Source of the DNA: Ipomoea triloba
Taxonomy: Eukaryota > Streptophyta > Magnoliopsida > Solanales > Convolvulaceae
DNA length: 64,000 nt
Assembly: GCF_003576645.1 (NCBI RefSeq)
Contig: NC_044924.1
Span: forward strand, 19,258,912 to 19,322,911
Reading direction: 5' to 3'
This document shows, piece after piece, positions 1-11,328 of this stretch (its first letter is position 1; every line of letters starts with the position of its first letter). The position numbers were made by a program, and so were the translations under genes. The notes under the pieces are model-generated. The model was not told the origin of the DNA and searched no databases. It worked only from the letters and a program-made list of their open reading frames with translations.

Positions 1-133
1 CTTTCGAAACGTAACTTTGGGCAGTCCTTCCACAAGGTTCCTCTTAGTAAGCTTGTTGATAGTTTTGAAGTTCAGATGGCTAAGCTTACTGTGCCAATCC
101 CAGCATAAGTCTTCCTTGCTCCTTGCCAGCATA
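1..133 (-). pseudogene. copia-1 pol fragment (GAG-pre-integrase domain)
   Basis: The minus strand of this edge segment translates without stops into a GAG-pre-integrase segment of Ty1/copia pol, the domain between protease and integrase. Recognisable pieces are WHSKLSHLNFKTINKLTK and NLVEGLPKV. It has the same strand and lineage as the gag fragment at 6593-7734, so both are read as one minus-strand element (copia-1) split by LARD-1. The protease that should lie between the gag zinc knuckle and this domain is missing from both flanks, so sequence was lost at the insertion site. The domain runs off the left edge. Confidence 0.8.
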
Positions 134-1904
134 TGATCGCTGTCAAAAATAAAGTATACGGGTTTAGATTTGTCGTTCCGCTGAGGATTGGCATTTATGG
201 CACGTAGTTGTGCAATTATTTACTTTAGAGCTTATTAACCCACTAACGAGAATCCAAGCACAATCATAAACATAAATTGATGAATTAACAAACTAAAAAT
301 AGGAAATAAATACAATAAGAAAATATAAGATTAAAGCTAGGAATCATTACTATCAAGATGCTTTAGTATCTTATGATTAGGGAGAACAATAATCATGGAT
401 CAAGAGGGCATACACTTAAGAATTCAAGATCCTACCGTATCTTGAATTAGAGCAAGGGTTGCCCCACTTTTGTGACGTATCAACCTCAAGCTCTTGAAGT
501 ACACAAAATATATATTAAGCCCCCCAATTCGTCCCCTACTCTCGTAGCGAGATATTTGGGTTGTACAAGAGGTGGCTAGAGTTTTTACACAATTTTCGTT
601 GTAGCAAATACTCTCCAATTACTTGCCAATAAAGATAGCTAGTAACTACTAACAAGTTACAAACAAAGCCTCTTGAACAAGCTTATGATCCATAATTATA
701 ATTCTACCCCTTATGAAATTAAAAGCAAGGTAACATCAAGATAAATAATAAATTCCTACCTTAAACCCAAATTAAACTAAATAAGCATAATAGATTAAAA
801 GAAGAAGAAATGTAAATAACATAAAGCATAAAGAAAATAAACTTGCATAAGGTAAATAAAACTACACTACAAAGATGAAAGAAATAAATTCTACTCTACT
901 CTACTACTTGGTTCTACATTGTAGGAAGCTTGGTATGGAATGGTGTGTGATGGTGTTCTTTCTCCTGCAAGGAAGACATCTATTTATACTTGTTCATGAG
1001 GAGGCAAAGCATGATGGGTATTGGTTGGCAAATTGCAAAAGTGAGGTGCCCACAACATGGTGTATAATGCACATGATTTGTGAAGGCACATGGAGTCCAT
1101 GTTCTACCAGATTTGGAGTTTATGGCCCTAATCATAGCTGTAGATCTTTAAATCTTCTTTCCAATGCCGTTTGAATCATCCCATTTGGATATTCCTATAA
1201 TCAGATATGACCAAAATACCGAGCAGTGGTCAGATTAGGACGAAATCTGGAACTTCGACTTCAAGGCTGCTTTTGACCATTTTTCGGTCAGAATTACAAA
1301 TTTCGTATCTCTGGAAAAGTTGTAGCCCTTGAAGTCTTCTTTCTAATGGTTCAAGAATCACTTAATTTGGACATTCCTAGACTGAGATATTGTTGAATTA
1401 CCGAACAGTGGGCAAATTATGCGTAAATTTCAGCTCATTATTATTTTGCTCCACTTTTGCCTTGATTTGTCCTTGTGATCAAGACCATTAAAAATACCAT
1501 TCTTTTGACTCCATTATTGGCTGATCTTCATGATGAAAATGGACCTAATCTTCTTTGCTTTTGTCTTCCACTTTAATTCATCATCATCCATCTTCTCACT
1601 TTTGTTCTTGTCCCTTCATGATTCTTTACATCTTCATGATTTTCCTGATATTTTAACAAGCAATTAAAAACATTAGGATGACTCATTAAAGATGAATATT
1701 ACAAATTAAACTTAGGTTTTCTCTAAATCATCCAATTAAATGCAATATGACCTAATTTTCTTTACTTTATTCCAAATAAGGTGATTGTTGCAAACATTAA
1801 TCAAAGTAAAGAAAATTAAGGTTATATTGAACACAATTTATACATTCTAGTGGACAAATAAGGTTAAATATGGAGATTAAATATGATCAAATATGCACTT
1901 ATCA
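134..1904 (-). repeat. LARD-1 3' LTR
   Basis: About 1,771 bp, starting TGATCGCTG and ending ...CTTATCA on the plus strand. It matches 4794-6561 almost base for base; visible differences are a TA-repeat indel near 510 and the first few bases. Short ORFs inside (for example 875-1174) recur unchanged in the other LTR and are not genes. Confidence 0.88.
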
Positions 1905-1918
1905 ACTCCCCCACACTT
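1905..1918 (-). promoter_or_regulatory. LARD-1 polypurine tract
   Basis: Read on the minus strand, AAGTGTGGGGGAGT lies immediately before the 3' LTR start TGATAAGTGC. This is the position and composition of a plus-strand DNA priming tract. LARD-2 has a related tract at its matching position. Confidence 0.7.
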
Positions 1919-3452
1919 AAACTTTTGCTTGCCCTCAAGCAAAGGCAATGAATAAATTACCAATCATAGCATTAAAATTGTTCATACTCCCTCTTTGCAC
2001 AACATATCAAACCACAAGTCCATCTTGCTTTAACTCAACTTGTTTCAAGAATCATCTTAGCATGGTACACAAGTTCCATTCTTAAGCCAATAACCAAGCA
2101 CCATTGTCATTTAAGTGTGTGAGAATTTAGTGTGCACATACTAAGTTTAGTTTATGCAAAGGTTGGCATTGAATGAAATTCCATAAGCTTGCCATTCATA
2201 CTCTACTAGCTTTATTCTAAGATTGCATACCAAGATCAAGTAGGACTTTTATTAAGCTTATAATGAGGCTAAGGGTTAAGGATTAACAAAGAAGGGTATG
2301 GAAATCAAAAAGAGAGAAAATTTCACATTTATTCACAATTTGGATTTAGAAGAGATGGAATTTTTAGGAGCATTTTACAAATGAAAACAACGCAACATTT
2401 TTATAGTAGGAGTTAAAATATAAAACACTCAAACTTTTGAACTTTATTCTTTCAAAATATTTTTTTTTTTATTCGTAACTCTTTTTTTTTCTTTTTCTAT
2501 TTTATCATTTTTTTTTCTTTTTCTCATTTTTTGACAAACCCCCACACTATTTACATCATAAATGTTGCTTACAAAAATTAAAGCTCCATATTAAATCTCT
2601 TCAACAAAAATGTTATGAATAAATGGTAAATTTTCTCAAGGGTGAAGGAAAATATTTTCGGGTTAAGGGTTTAGGGTTGATTTACATGGGTAACACAAGA
2701 AAAATATTTACAAAGAAAGGCTAAGTGCTTAGCACTTATTAAACAAACATAGGCTCAACGGGGACAACTAGGGATAACAATTATATACAACGGGTAGGTT
2801 TAAAGGCTTGGGCTAAAAAATGGCCTAAATCTTTTCTAAGCATGCAAATCTTTGAATTTTATTTGGAAAGTAATTAGGCAAGTTCTAGCAAATCAACCAA
2901 CACTGGTTTTCACATAAACCTTCACTAGCAATGCATAACACACTAGATTAAGAATTTATCCAATTTATTAGTGGTTAACAAGGATATTGGCAAGGGAATA
3001 GATCAATTGCATGTTACACCTTGAATCATCTTTCACAAGTTAAATTGTCACAAGTTTAACCAAAACAAATCACCAACCATCAAAGAGGGAAGTAATTACA
3101 ATTACAGTTTAGATAGGTAATTTATTTAACAATTAAGCTCATGAGTCAAGCAATTGAAAATAATTTCAAGGAGAAGGAAAAAGATAAAGAAAACTCCCCT
3201 GATAAATCTCTTGTGGCCATCAAGAGTTATCATGAAGTCTCCACAAGTTCAAATGTTTTCCTTGGTGCCATCCTACAAAAACCAAAGGGATAAAAACTTT
3301 GAAAGCTCATTAGATATAGAACCGTAGCATTTATTCACACAAAAATAAAATAAAATGCATAAATGTAAATTGCGAGAAAATTAAGAAAACATGGGTTGCC
3401 TCCCATTAAGCGCTAAATTTAATGTCGCTAGCTCGACTCAATCTACTTGAAG
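1919..3452. other. LARD-1 non-coding internal region
   Basis: There is no convincing ORF on either strand. The stretch holds a T-rich low-complexity run (about 2456-2530) and AT-rich filler between the LARD-1 ORF and its 3' LTR, where an autonomous element would carry pol. No trace of RT or integrase motifs is visible. Confidence 0.6.
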
Positions 3453-4601
3453 TTATCCTTCAAGAGATTGAAGGATAGAAATTCCCTTATTTCTATCCAC
3501 CTTCCCTTCCAAATAGAGCTTTAAATGGTGATTATTGATAAATTCTTCGAGCCACAAATTCACCACTTTAAAGCTCAAGTATGGGTTAAAATTGATTTTT
3601 AAAACTCCTTCCTCAAATCCATTTTTAACCCATAAATCAACCAAGGATTTCTTCCTAGACATTGGTTCTTGATAGTAAATTTGAGCTTTACTACCCTCCA
3701 AATCTCCAAGTGAGGAGATTCTTGGGTTCTCTTCATGAACCAATAATAAGAAAGAATCCTTGGAACAATTCACCACAACTCCTCCCCGTTCCAAATTTTT
3801 TGAACAATTCTCATCAAGGAAGTTCTCATCAATTTTTATCTCCTTCTCCCTCAACACTTCCTCTTCTACGGGATCAGTTTGGAGTTGTTCTTCGCCCCCG
3901 TTATCAAACATCCCCTTACCACCATTCCCGTGCAACTCCTCACCCTCTTCCCAATTTGGAGTCTCCATCTCAATCTCCTCATCCACTTCCTCTGCATCCT
4001 CACTCTCTTCTTCATCACCTTCACTTGGCGTGAACAACTCATGTATAACATCTTCATAAGGACTTGAACCTTGAATGGGTTCTTGAGTTGTCAAGCCTTT
4101 TCCATGAGCCTTAAGATCTTCCAATTGAGTTTGTAACATGTTCATTTGAATGATTAAGTTATTCATCATGGACCTCGTCTCCTCATCAATAGGTTGGCTT
4201 CTTTGTGGTTCCAACACCTCTTCATCTATCCCATAGTTCCCCATACTTGGTGGATGGTCTTGATGTTCATACGGGGGTTGTGTGCTTTGTGGATATGATG
4301 AGTATTGAGGGGATGAAAGGTAATGGTTTAGAGAGTAATTTTGTGGTGGGGAAGGATTTTGTGGTGGATTAAAGTCTTGTGGGTATTGAGGGAAGTAATT
4401 GTGGTATGAAGGTTGGGAAAAATAAGATGGATTTTGGTAAGATTGTGGGTAAGGGTTTTGATAATTGAAGTAATTATCTTGAAGTGGGGTTTGGATGGTA
4501 CAAGGATTATTAGATCGAGAATCGTAAAATCCTTGTTGGGGTACGTATTCTACATATTCTTCAAGATAATTCACACCATAATTGTACCCTCCTTGATACA
4601 T
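3453..4601 (-). CDS. LARD-1 ORF: Tyr/Pro/Gln-rich and acidic protein of unknown function
   Basis: An intact 382-residue ORF starting about 170 bp inside the primer site, where gag is normally found. Residues 1-120 are low-complexity and dominated by Tyr, Pro, Gln, Asn and Ser (repeated NPYPQSYQNPSYF-like motifs), resembling a prion-like segment. Around 140-165 is a short Met/Leu-rich coiled-coil candidate (MNNLIIQMNMLQTQLEDL). Residues about 190-225 are strongly acidic (EGDEEESEDAEEVDEEIEME). The C-terminal third is mixed and hydrophobic with a basic end. There is no CCHC knuckle, gag fold or protease motif, and no membrane segment. LARD-2 has an ORF with the same domain order at the same place. 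I infer an element-borne protein; its function is unknown. It could be a highly diverged gag. Confidence 0.65.
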   Translation of the reverse strand: MYQGGYNYGVNYLEEYVEYVPQQGFYDSRSNNPCTIQTPLQDNYFNYQNPYPQSYQNPSYFSQPSYHNYFPQYPQDFNPPQNPSPPQNYSLNHYLSSPQYSSYPQSTQPPYEHQDHPPSMGNYGIDEEVLEPQRSQPIDEETRSMMNNLIIQMNMLQTQLEDLKAHGKGLTTQEPIQGSSPYEDVIHELFTPSEGDEEESEDAEEVDEEIEMETPNWEEGEELHGNGGKGMFDNGGEEQLQTDPVEEEVLREKEIKIDENFLDENCSKNLERGGVVVNCSKDSFLLLVHEENPRISSLGDLEGSKAQIYYQEPMSRKKSLVDLWVKNGFEEGVLKINFNPYLSFKVVNLWLEEFINNHHLKLYLEGKVDRNKGISILQSLEG

Positions 4602-4768
4602 GTTGGAAACTTCCTACAAGCAACTCAAAAGAGAATATAATTATTAAAACACAATAAATTAAATAAACTAAATAAAAACTCACACAAAGAAAAATAAACA
4701 CTTGATCTCCTCAAGGCTTTTTTAACTCATAAGAAATAAATAATCACACAATACAACCAGATAAGCCA

Positions 4769-4787
4769 ATCCCCGGCAACGGCGCCA
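4769..4787 (-). promoter_or_regulatory. LARD-1 primer-binding site, tRNA-Asp type
   Basis: The plus strand reads ATCCCCGGCAACGGCGCCA, the usual 3' end of plant tRNA-Asp. On the minus strand it is TGGCGCCGTTGCCGGGGAT, a few bases downstream of the 5' LTR. This fixes the element's orientation and matches the primer usage known for Athila-lineage elements. Confidence 0.85.
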
Positions 4788-4793
4788 ATTTTT

Positions 4794-6561
4794 TATCGCT
4801 GGCAAAAATAAAGTATACGGGTTTAGATTTGTCGTTCCGCTGAGGATTGGCATTTATGGCACGTAGTTGTGCAATTATTTACTTTAGAGCTTATTAACCC
4901 ACTAACGAGAATCCAAGCACAATCATAAACATAAATTGATGAATTAACAAACTAAAAATAGGAAATAAATACAATAAGAAAATATAAGATTAAAGCTAGG
5001 AATCATTACTATCAAGATGCTTTAGTATCTTATGATTAGGGAGAACAATAATCATGGATCAAGAGGGCATACACTTAAGAATTCAAGATCCTACCGTATC
5101 TTGAATTAGAGCAAGGGTTGCCCCACTTTTGTGACGTATCAACCTCAAGCTCTTGAAGTACACAAAATATATTAAGCCCCCCAATTCGTCCCCTACTCTC
5201 GTAGCGAGATATTTGGGTTGTACAAGAGGTGGCTAGAGTTTTTACACAATTTTCGTTGTAGCAAATACTCTCCAATTACTTGCCAATAAAGATAGCTAGT
5301 AACTACTAACAAGTTACAAACAAAGCCTCTTGAACAAGCTTATGATCCATAATTATAATTCTACCCCTTATGAAATTAAAAGCAAGGTAACATCAAGATA
5401 AATAATAAATTCCTACCTTAAACCCAAATTAAACTAAATAAGCATAATAGATTAAAAGAAGAAGAAATGTAAATAACATAAAGCATAAAGAAAATAAACT
5501 TGCATAAGGTAAATAAAACTACACTACAAAGATGAAAGAAATAAATTCTACTCTACTCTACTACTTGGTTCTACATTGTAGGAAGCTTGGTATGGAATGG
5601 TGTGTGATGGTGTTCTTTCTCCTGCAAGGAAGACATCTATTTATACTTGTTCATGAGGAGGCAAAGCATGATGGGTATTGGTTGGCAAATTGCAAAAGTG
5701 AGGTGCCCACAACATGGTGTATAATGCACATGATTTGTGAAGGCACATGGAGTCCATGTTCTACCAGATTTGGAGTTTATGGCCCTAATCATAGCTGTAG
5801 ATCTTTAAATCTTCTTTCCAATGCCGTTTGAATCATCCCATTTGGATATTCCTATAATCAGATATGACCAAAATACCGAGCAGTGGTCAGATTAGGACGA
5901 AATCTGGAACTTCGACTTCAAGGCTGCTTTTGACCATTTTTCGGTCAGAATTACAAATTTCGTATCTCTGGAAAAGTTGTAGCCCTTGAAGTCTTCTTTC
6001 TAATGGTTCAAGAATCACTTAATTTGGACATTCCTAGACTGAGATATTGTTGAATTACCGAACAGTGGGCAAATTATGCGTAAATTTCAGCTCATTATTA
6101 TTTTGCTCCACTTTTGCCTTGATTTGTCCTTGTGATCAAGACCATTAAAAATACCATTCTTTTGACTCCATTATTGGCTGATCTTCATGATGAAAATGGA
6201 CCTAATCTTCTTTGCTTTTGTCTTCCACTTTAATTCATCATCATCCATCTTCTCACTTTTGTTCTTGTCCCTTCATGATTCTTTACATCTTCATGATTTT
6301 CCTGATATTTTAACAAGCAATTAAAAACATTAGGATGACTCATTAAAGATGAATATTACAAATTAAACTTAGGTTTTCTCTAAATCATCCAATTAAATGC
6401 AATATGACCTAATTTTCTTTACTTTATTCCAAATAAGGTGATTGTTGCAAACATTAATCAAAGTAAAGAAAATTAAGGTTATATTGAACACAATTTATAC
6501 ATTCTAGTGGACAAATAAGGTTAAATATGGAGATTAAATATGATCAAATATGCACTTATCA
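4794..6561 (-). repeat. LARD-1 5' LTR
   Basis: About 1,768 bp and nearly identical to 134-1904. It contains the same short ORFs and AT-rich promoter-like sequence. Its inner edge adjoins the tRNA-Asp primer site; its outer edge runs on into 31 bp (6562-6592) identical to the bases following the other LTR. Confidence 0.87.
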
Positions 6562-6592
6562 ACTCCCCCACACTTAAACTTTTGCTTGCCCT

Positions 6593-7734
6593 ACCTTCTT
6601 GGCCTTGATACTTACTTACCATAGGGTAAGGACATTCAGCCTTGAAGTGCCCTGGTCTCCTGCAGTTGTAGCAGAGACCTTGATTTTCCTCCTCTATCCT
6701 TCTGGATGAATGTTTCTCATTGTTCCTTCTTGAGGAGGAGGGTGAACTTGTGTTGCTCTCCGTTGACTTCCTCATGAATTTCCTGAATTTCCTCATGAAG
6801 AGAGCAAACTGTTCGTCAGATAACATATTAGTGGGATTAGGATCTGACCTTGAAGAGGTGGATGGTTGATCAGCAACCAGTGCCACATTCCGTCTGTCCA
6901 CCACGTCCTCATCTCGCGGAAGCATCTCAAATTCGAAGGCTTTGAGATCCTGAAAAGTTGGTCGGTTGTGGTGTTCTTCAAATCCCTGTGATCACGCATT
7001 GTGATCACCTTCATTTCCCACTCCTTGGTGAGGCCTCGTAGGACCTTCAGGTTTAGCTCCTTTTGTGGAATCTCCTTCTCGAGATCGCTGATCTCGATTG
7101 ATAGCTTCATGAACCGAGATTCCATGCCGCTGATCTCGATTGATAGCTTCATGAACCGAGATTCCATGCTGTCGATGCTCATTGATAGCTTCATGAACCG
7201 AGATTCCATGCTGTCGATGCTCTCCCCTAGCTTCATGAACCGAGATTCCATGCTGTCGATGCTCTCCCCTGGCTTCATCTTCCGAGATTCCATGCTGTCG
7301 ATGCTCTCCCCTGGCTTCATCTTTAAGTCCTCGAACTTCTTCATGGCCACGGTGAGCTTGTTCTCCTTTTCCTGTTCGTCACCTTCACCAATTAACATCA
7401 AAGTATCCCATACCTCTTTCGCCGTTTTGCACTTTCTTACTTTTGGGAAGATGGTTTCGTCTATAGCTCTGAAGAGAATATCCTTGGCAATGTTGTCCAG
7501 GTTGTTTCTCTTCCTATCATCACTTGTCCATTCTTCCCTAGGTTTTGGGATGTACTTTGGTGTTTCCCTGGTTTGCTCAGCAGCCGTGTTTACCATTAAG
7601 ATCTTGACTGGTCCAGATGTTATCACTTCGGCCATCTCATCATGGAGGGCTGATAGATACGCAAGCATGCGTGTTTTCCAGTCATCGAACCTGCTAAGAT
7701 CAAAAAGGAGATGTCTCGACAACATGCTATCCAT
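6593..7734 (-). pseudogene. copia-1 gag (UBN2-type) with frameshift
   Basis: A Ty1/copia gag polyprotein. It most plausibly starts at Met 7734 (MDSMLSRHLLFDLSRF), about 100 bp after the primer site. The N-terminal part is a UBN2-like gag domain (WKTRMLAYL, AKEVWDTLM), followed by an expanded 14-residue repeat (7087-7320). A one-base frameshift near 6940 moves the reading to a second frame, which carries a Ser/Arg-rich linker and the zinc knuckle CYNCRRPGHFKAEC before being cut at 6593 by LARD-1. In the family, gag forms the particle and the knuckle binds RNA. It is inactive here because of the frameshift and truncation. Confidence 0.85.
7087..7320 (-). repeat. 42-bp tandem duplications inside copia-1 gag
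   Basis: The word GATTCCATGC recurs at 7118, 7160, 7202, 7244 and 7286, exactly 42 bp apart. Successive units do not copy one fixed unit. Each is shifted a few bases along the same underlying sequence, a staircase, so the protein repeats 14-residue blocks (core SIDSMESRFMKL) that slide from MKPGESIDSMESR to MESRFMKLSIEISDL. The reading frame is kept throughout. Confidence 0.9.
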
Positions 7735-7834
7735 TTTAAAAATTATTTCGTGCTTTGAAAATATTTTCAAAAGATTTTTCAAAGAAGGATCTCTAGGCAA
7801 TATAAACAAAGGTTTATATCGATCAGAGAACCGG

Positions 7835-7847
7835 CTCTGATACCAAT
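7835..7847 (-). promoter_or_regulatory. copia-1 primer-binding site, initiator Met tRNA type
   Basis: The minus strand reads ATTGGTATCAGAGC directly inside the LTR, the standard plant copia primer site complementary to initiator methionine tRNA. Confidence 0.88.
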
Positions 7848-8215
7848 TGTTGGTCCCAAGGGGATGGGGTACAAGTCTAGAGGGGGGGGGGGTGAATAGA
7901 CTTGTATAAGATTTTGCAAATCTTTTTCAACCTCTCGTGTGTATTGAACTCAGGATGTTTAGGTTTGATACCTCACGAGGTGAAGACAAAGTTTTATGCG
8001 CAGCGGAAAAGTTATCCCCTTTTAGTTAACACAAGTTTGAGTTAGTTCGAGAGGTGTGTTTATATGCAGTGCAATCGAGAGGTTAGCAAGAGATAAATAC
8101 AGAAAGTAAATGCGAGAGAGATTTTTAAGTGGTTCGGCCAACCCGCCTACGTCCACTCTTCTTCCAGAAACTCCCTGGAAGGATTGCACTAAAACTTCCC
8201 TTTTTAGTACAATAT

Positions 8216-8500
8216 CGAGCGCTTGAGCTTTGATCACGAAGCCCGCCTCAAGCCTCAGGTTTTTCGCCCCGCTTCTTGTTACTCCACCTATCGAGCACTT
8301 GAGCTTTGATCACCAAGCCCGCCTCAAGCCTCAGGATCTTCACAAGACAGCTCCCAGGTTACTCCGCCTCTCCTCAGGTTTTTCTCCCTGCTTCCAGTTA
8401 CTCCACCTCTCGAGCACTTGAGCTTTGATCACCAAACCTGCCTCAAGCCTCAGGATCTTCACTAGACAGCTGCCAGGTTACTCCGCCTCTTCTTGCTTAA
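8216..8500. repeat. diverged direct repeats within copia-1 LTR
   Basis: The phrase GAGCACTTGAGCTTTGATCA recurs (starts near 8219, 8296 and 8414), followed by CGCCTCAAGCCTCAGG and GTTACTCC motifs. The spacing is uneven and the copies have diverged, as expected of old LTR-internal repeats. Confidence 0.7.
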
Positions 8501-9194
8501 TCCAAAGCAAGGACCTTTGGTTGTCACAGTTAAATGTAGCAAGCTCCAATCTGACCAAAAGCTATCGTTGAATCAACTTCGATGTAGAGCAGCTTCGGTC
8601 ACCTTCTAGATGTGTTGCAGTTTAAGCTTTGTAACTCTCTCAAACACTAAGATGTGTTTTCTCGCTATTTTGAATATCATGATGATATTCCGGATTGAGC
8701 ACTAGCACTTGAACGTTTGACTTAGACACCTCTTTAGATTTTCGAATCGAATCGATCTCTTACGAAAGTTCCCCCTTAGTGATCTGTGTCTTCACGTCCT
8801 TTTTATATGAGAGTAAAGGAATAATTCCGTTGCATCTTTTCAGCATTTTTCATGGAGTGGTGGTCTTGTAACTTGAACCTTTTGTTTGGTAGTGGATATT
8901 CCATAATCCACTTTCTTGAGTCCATGCTCCACTTGCTACTTTTGGTAAAAGTTACTCTTTTTAAATTCCCATTGATCCTCGTTCTAGGGAATAAGACCGA
9001 CTTTGGATTAGTGCACCTTCTTTCCGTTTGTTGTGGAATTCTGATGTGGCATCCACTTCTGGCACCTCCTTAATATTTTATCTCCATGGTATTCTTCTTC
9101 TCCAAACTTTATTCATGCTTCCTGACTGTCATTTAACCTTTTGGAGAAGTGTCAATTTATCGAGACCAAAGATGATGTCTTGAACTGGATTGTT

Positions 9195-9353
9195 GTATCG
9201 AGAGGTCCTGCCTCTCGAACTCTGCTTATGTCTCGAACTGGATTGTTGTATCGAGAGGTCCTACCTCTCGAACTCTGCTTATGTCTCCAACTGGATGGTT
9301 GTATCGAGAGGTACTACCTCTCGAACTCTGCTTATGTCTCGAGACTTAGTTGA
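9195..9353. repeat. 53-bp tandem repeat, three copies, in copia-1 LTR
   Basis: Units start at 9195, 9248 and 9301 with GTATCGAGAGGT, each containing the small palindrome GAGAGGT..ACCTCTC. A few substitutions separate the copies. The period differs from the 42-bp duplications in coding regions. Confidence 0.8.
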
Positions 9354-9613
9354 TGTCTCGCAGACCCTTATTCCTCCAGTGTCGTCTCGTGCCTTCTACT
9401 GATCTATCTATGAAACAACACGATTCTTCTAAGATGTTCATACAAGTTTACCTCAAGCTTAAATATTTTCCGAGTTGAGCTCAAGTTACCCGGTTGTATT
9501 TTCGCTCTTAGTTTACTTGTCGAACTTACATTGATTCCTATCTTTCGAGACTTTAGGGGATTCTAAATTACATTTTTGGTATCATCAAAACCTAATACAT
9601 TATGTTCCTAACA

Positions 9614-10331
9614 GGGCAAAGCTCCAAGAAGGCCAAGAAGGGCAAGAAAAAGCTGGGTCCGAAAGGTGGCGTCTCCAAGGGCAAGTTCCAAGGGAAATGC
9701 TACAATTGTGGCAAGACGGGCCACAAATCCATGGAGTGCAAGGCTCCAAAGAAAAAGAACAATGGTTCTGAAACCAACCTGGTTGGTGATATGAGCCAAA
9801 AGGTGGCTGAGATTAGCCTCTCAGCTATGGTCACCGAGGTGAACTTGGTAGGTTCCAACCCACGTGAATGGTTCATCGACACTGGTGCAACTAGGCATCT
9901 ATGTTGCAACAGGGGTATGTTCAGTACCTTTGAAGCCATTGAGGGTGAAAAGATCTGGATGGGAAACTCTGCTCAGTCCAATGTTGAGGGCGTGGGCAAG
10001 GTGATTCTGAAGATGACTTTCGGGAAGGAACTAACATTGAATAATGTGCTGTATGTTCCGGACCTTAGGAAGAATCTTGTTTCTGGCTCGTTGTTGAACA
10101 AACATGGATTCAAGATGGTCTTCGAATCTGACAAAGTAGTTCTGTCAAAATTAGGGATGTTTGTTGGTAAAGGTTATGTAATTGACGGGCTTTTTAAGCT
10201 CAATGTAATGCCTATTATCAATAATAAAAGTAAAGTTAATTCGGTTTACTTGCTTGAGATTTCCAATTTATGGCATGGTAGATAGGACATGTTAATTTTA
10301 ATTTATGCGTAGATTAATTAGCATGAACCAT
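9614..10331 (+). pseudogene. copia-2 gag-protease fragment (left half)
   Basis: Plus-strand Ty1/copia reading. A Lys-rich linker leads to zinc knuckle [14 protein letters not shown], an aspartic protease with catalytic motif [11 protein letters not shown], and the start of the GAG-pre-integrase domain (LWHGR). A frameshift follows LWHGR, after which the reading resumes in another frame up to the Tat insertion at 10332. The 5' part of gag lies left of copia-1, outside the window. The same gene resumes at 27959 with integrase sequence, after the target duplication ACCAT (10327-10331 and 27959-27963). Confidence 0.88.
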
Positions 10332-11317
10332 TGTAAACGCGAAAAACTTGAATTGTATATATTCAAAATTCAAAGTATATCGGTTACAATAGCTAGTATA
10401 TATCAAACGAAAGCGGTACAATCTCTGTATAGAAGTCCTCTGATTCTCTACCAAAAGTATGCCGATTTGAAGTGTGCCGAATTCGGAATATGCCGAATTG
10501 GAAGCGTGCCAAGTTCAAAGTATGCTGAACTGGAAGTATGCCTTGTTGTGCTGAGTTCGGAGTATGCCGAACTAGAGGCGTGCCGAGTTATACCGAGTTA
10601 TCCCGAGTTATGCCGAATTGGAAGTAGACCGAGTTCAGAGTATGCTGAACTGGAGGCGTGCCGAGTCCTTCGGTGTGAATAATTGCAGGTGCTCGGTGCA
10701 AGTAAATTGCAAGCGAGTCTTTCGTGCAAATAAATTGCAGGCGAGTCCTCCGGTGCAAATAAATTGCAGGCGAGCTCCTGATGAGATGCAGATCTTCAGA
10801 GCTTCAAAGTCTTCTGATCTTCAATGCCTTCAATGCCTTGTTCAATCTTCAAAATGATACCACTATTTATAGTGGTGGGGTGTAGAAAAAAACTAACAAA
10901 TCCTATCCCTTGAATTTAATTTAACATTTTGAATTAAATTCAAGGAAGGTACCTGGACACCATCATGTCCAGGTTCGTGATTTTATATTTTTGAACTGAT
11001 TTATCATACCCACATCTTTCCAAAAATTATATGATCCACATGTATTTTTGATGGGCCAAACCCAGTCCAAGCCCGTCAATTTGAGCAGCCCAATTTATCC
11101 AATAGACTGGTCCAACTTATATATTTCTTGAATTTGGGCCAGCAGTTCAGCAACAATTACTTTAAATTAATTAATTAGACCAACCAATTATTTATTGGGC
11201 TATTTAATCAACCCAATTAAATAAATATTAGTCCAATTAACAAAATTAAAGTAATTGATCTAATAACCCATTATCTGTCACGGTCCGATAATATTATTTG
11301 AATTTTCAGTGTCAACA
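10332..11317 (-). repeat. Tat element 3' LTR
   Basis: 986 bp, TGTAAACGCG...GTCAACA. It contains a GCCGA/CTGAA-type degenerate short repeat (10460-10680) in which words such as TATGCCGAA and GAGTTATGCCGAATTGGAAG recur. It is collinear with 24367-24696 plus 27298-27958. Confidence 0.9.
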
Positions 11318-11328
11318 AATTGCCCCTT
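11318..11328 (-). promoter_or_regulatory. Tat element polypurine tract
   Basis: The minus strand reads GAAGGGGCAATT immediately before the 3' LTR start TGTTGACACTG, the position of the plus-strand DNA primer. Confidence 0.6.

Larger units (their letters stand above)
134..6592 (-). mobile_element. LARD-1, non-autonomous gypsy-type LTR element inserted in copia-1
   Basis: Two nearly identical direct repeats (134-1904 and 4794-6561) bound a 2.9-kb internal region. Next to the right-hand repeat is a primer site complementary to the tRNA-Asp 3' end, and next to the left-hand one a purine tract on the minus strand, so the element reads on the minus strand. Inside is one ORF and no protease, RT or integrase. 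This is the layout of a large retrotransposon derivative (LARD) mobilised in trans. The LTRs differ only by a few indels and SNPs, so the insertion is recent. No 5-bp target duplication is seen, and the outer edge of the right LTR continues into 31 bp of its own internal sequence (6562-6592). Confidence 0.85.
7848..9613 (-). repeat. copia-1 5' LTR
   Basis: 1,766 bp bounded by TGTTGGTCCC and ...TTCCTAACA, an inverted TGTTRG/CYAACA pair. The primer site adjoins its left end. The right end abuts copia-2 coding sequence, so copia-1 inserted into copia-2; its other LTR lies outside the window. It holds a G-run (about 7881-7890) and two tandem-repeat blocks. It is related to the LTR fragment at 47434 (shared GGGTGAATAGACTTGTAT and GTGGTTCGGC). 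Confidence 0.82.

Noticed and set aside
875..1174. 99-residue ORF repeated at 5532-5831
   Set aside because: It lies inside both LARD-1 LTRs, is identical because the LTRs are, and has no recognisable protein features.
3662..4067. Plus-strand ORFs of 62-123 residues over the LARD-1 ORF
   Set aside because: They are complementary readings of the Pro/Tyr-rich and acidic coding sequence on the minus strand, with no start context or domain.
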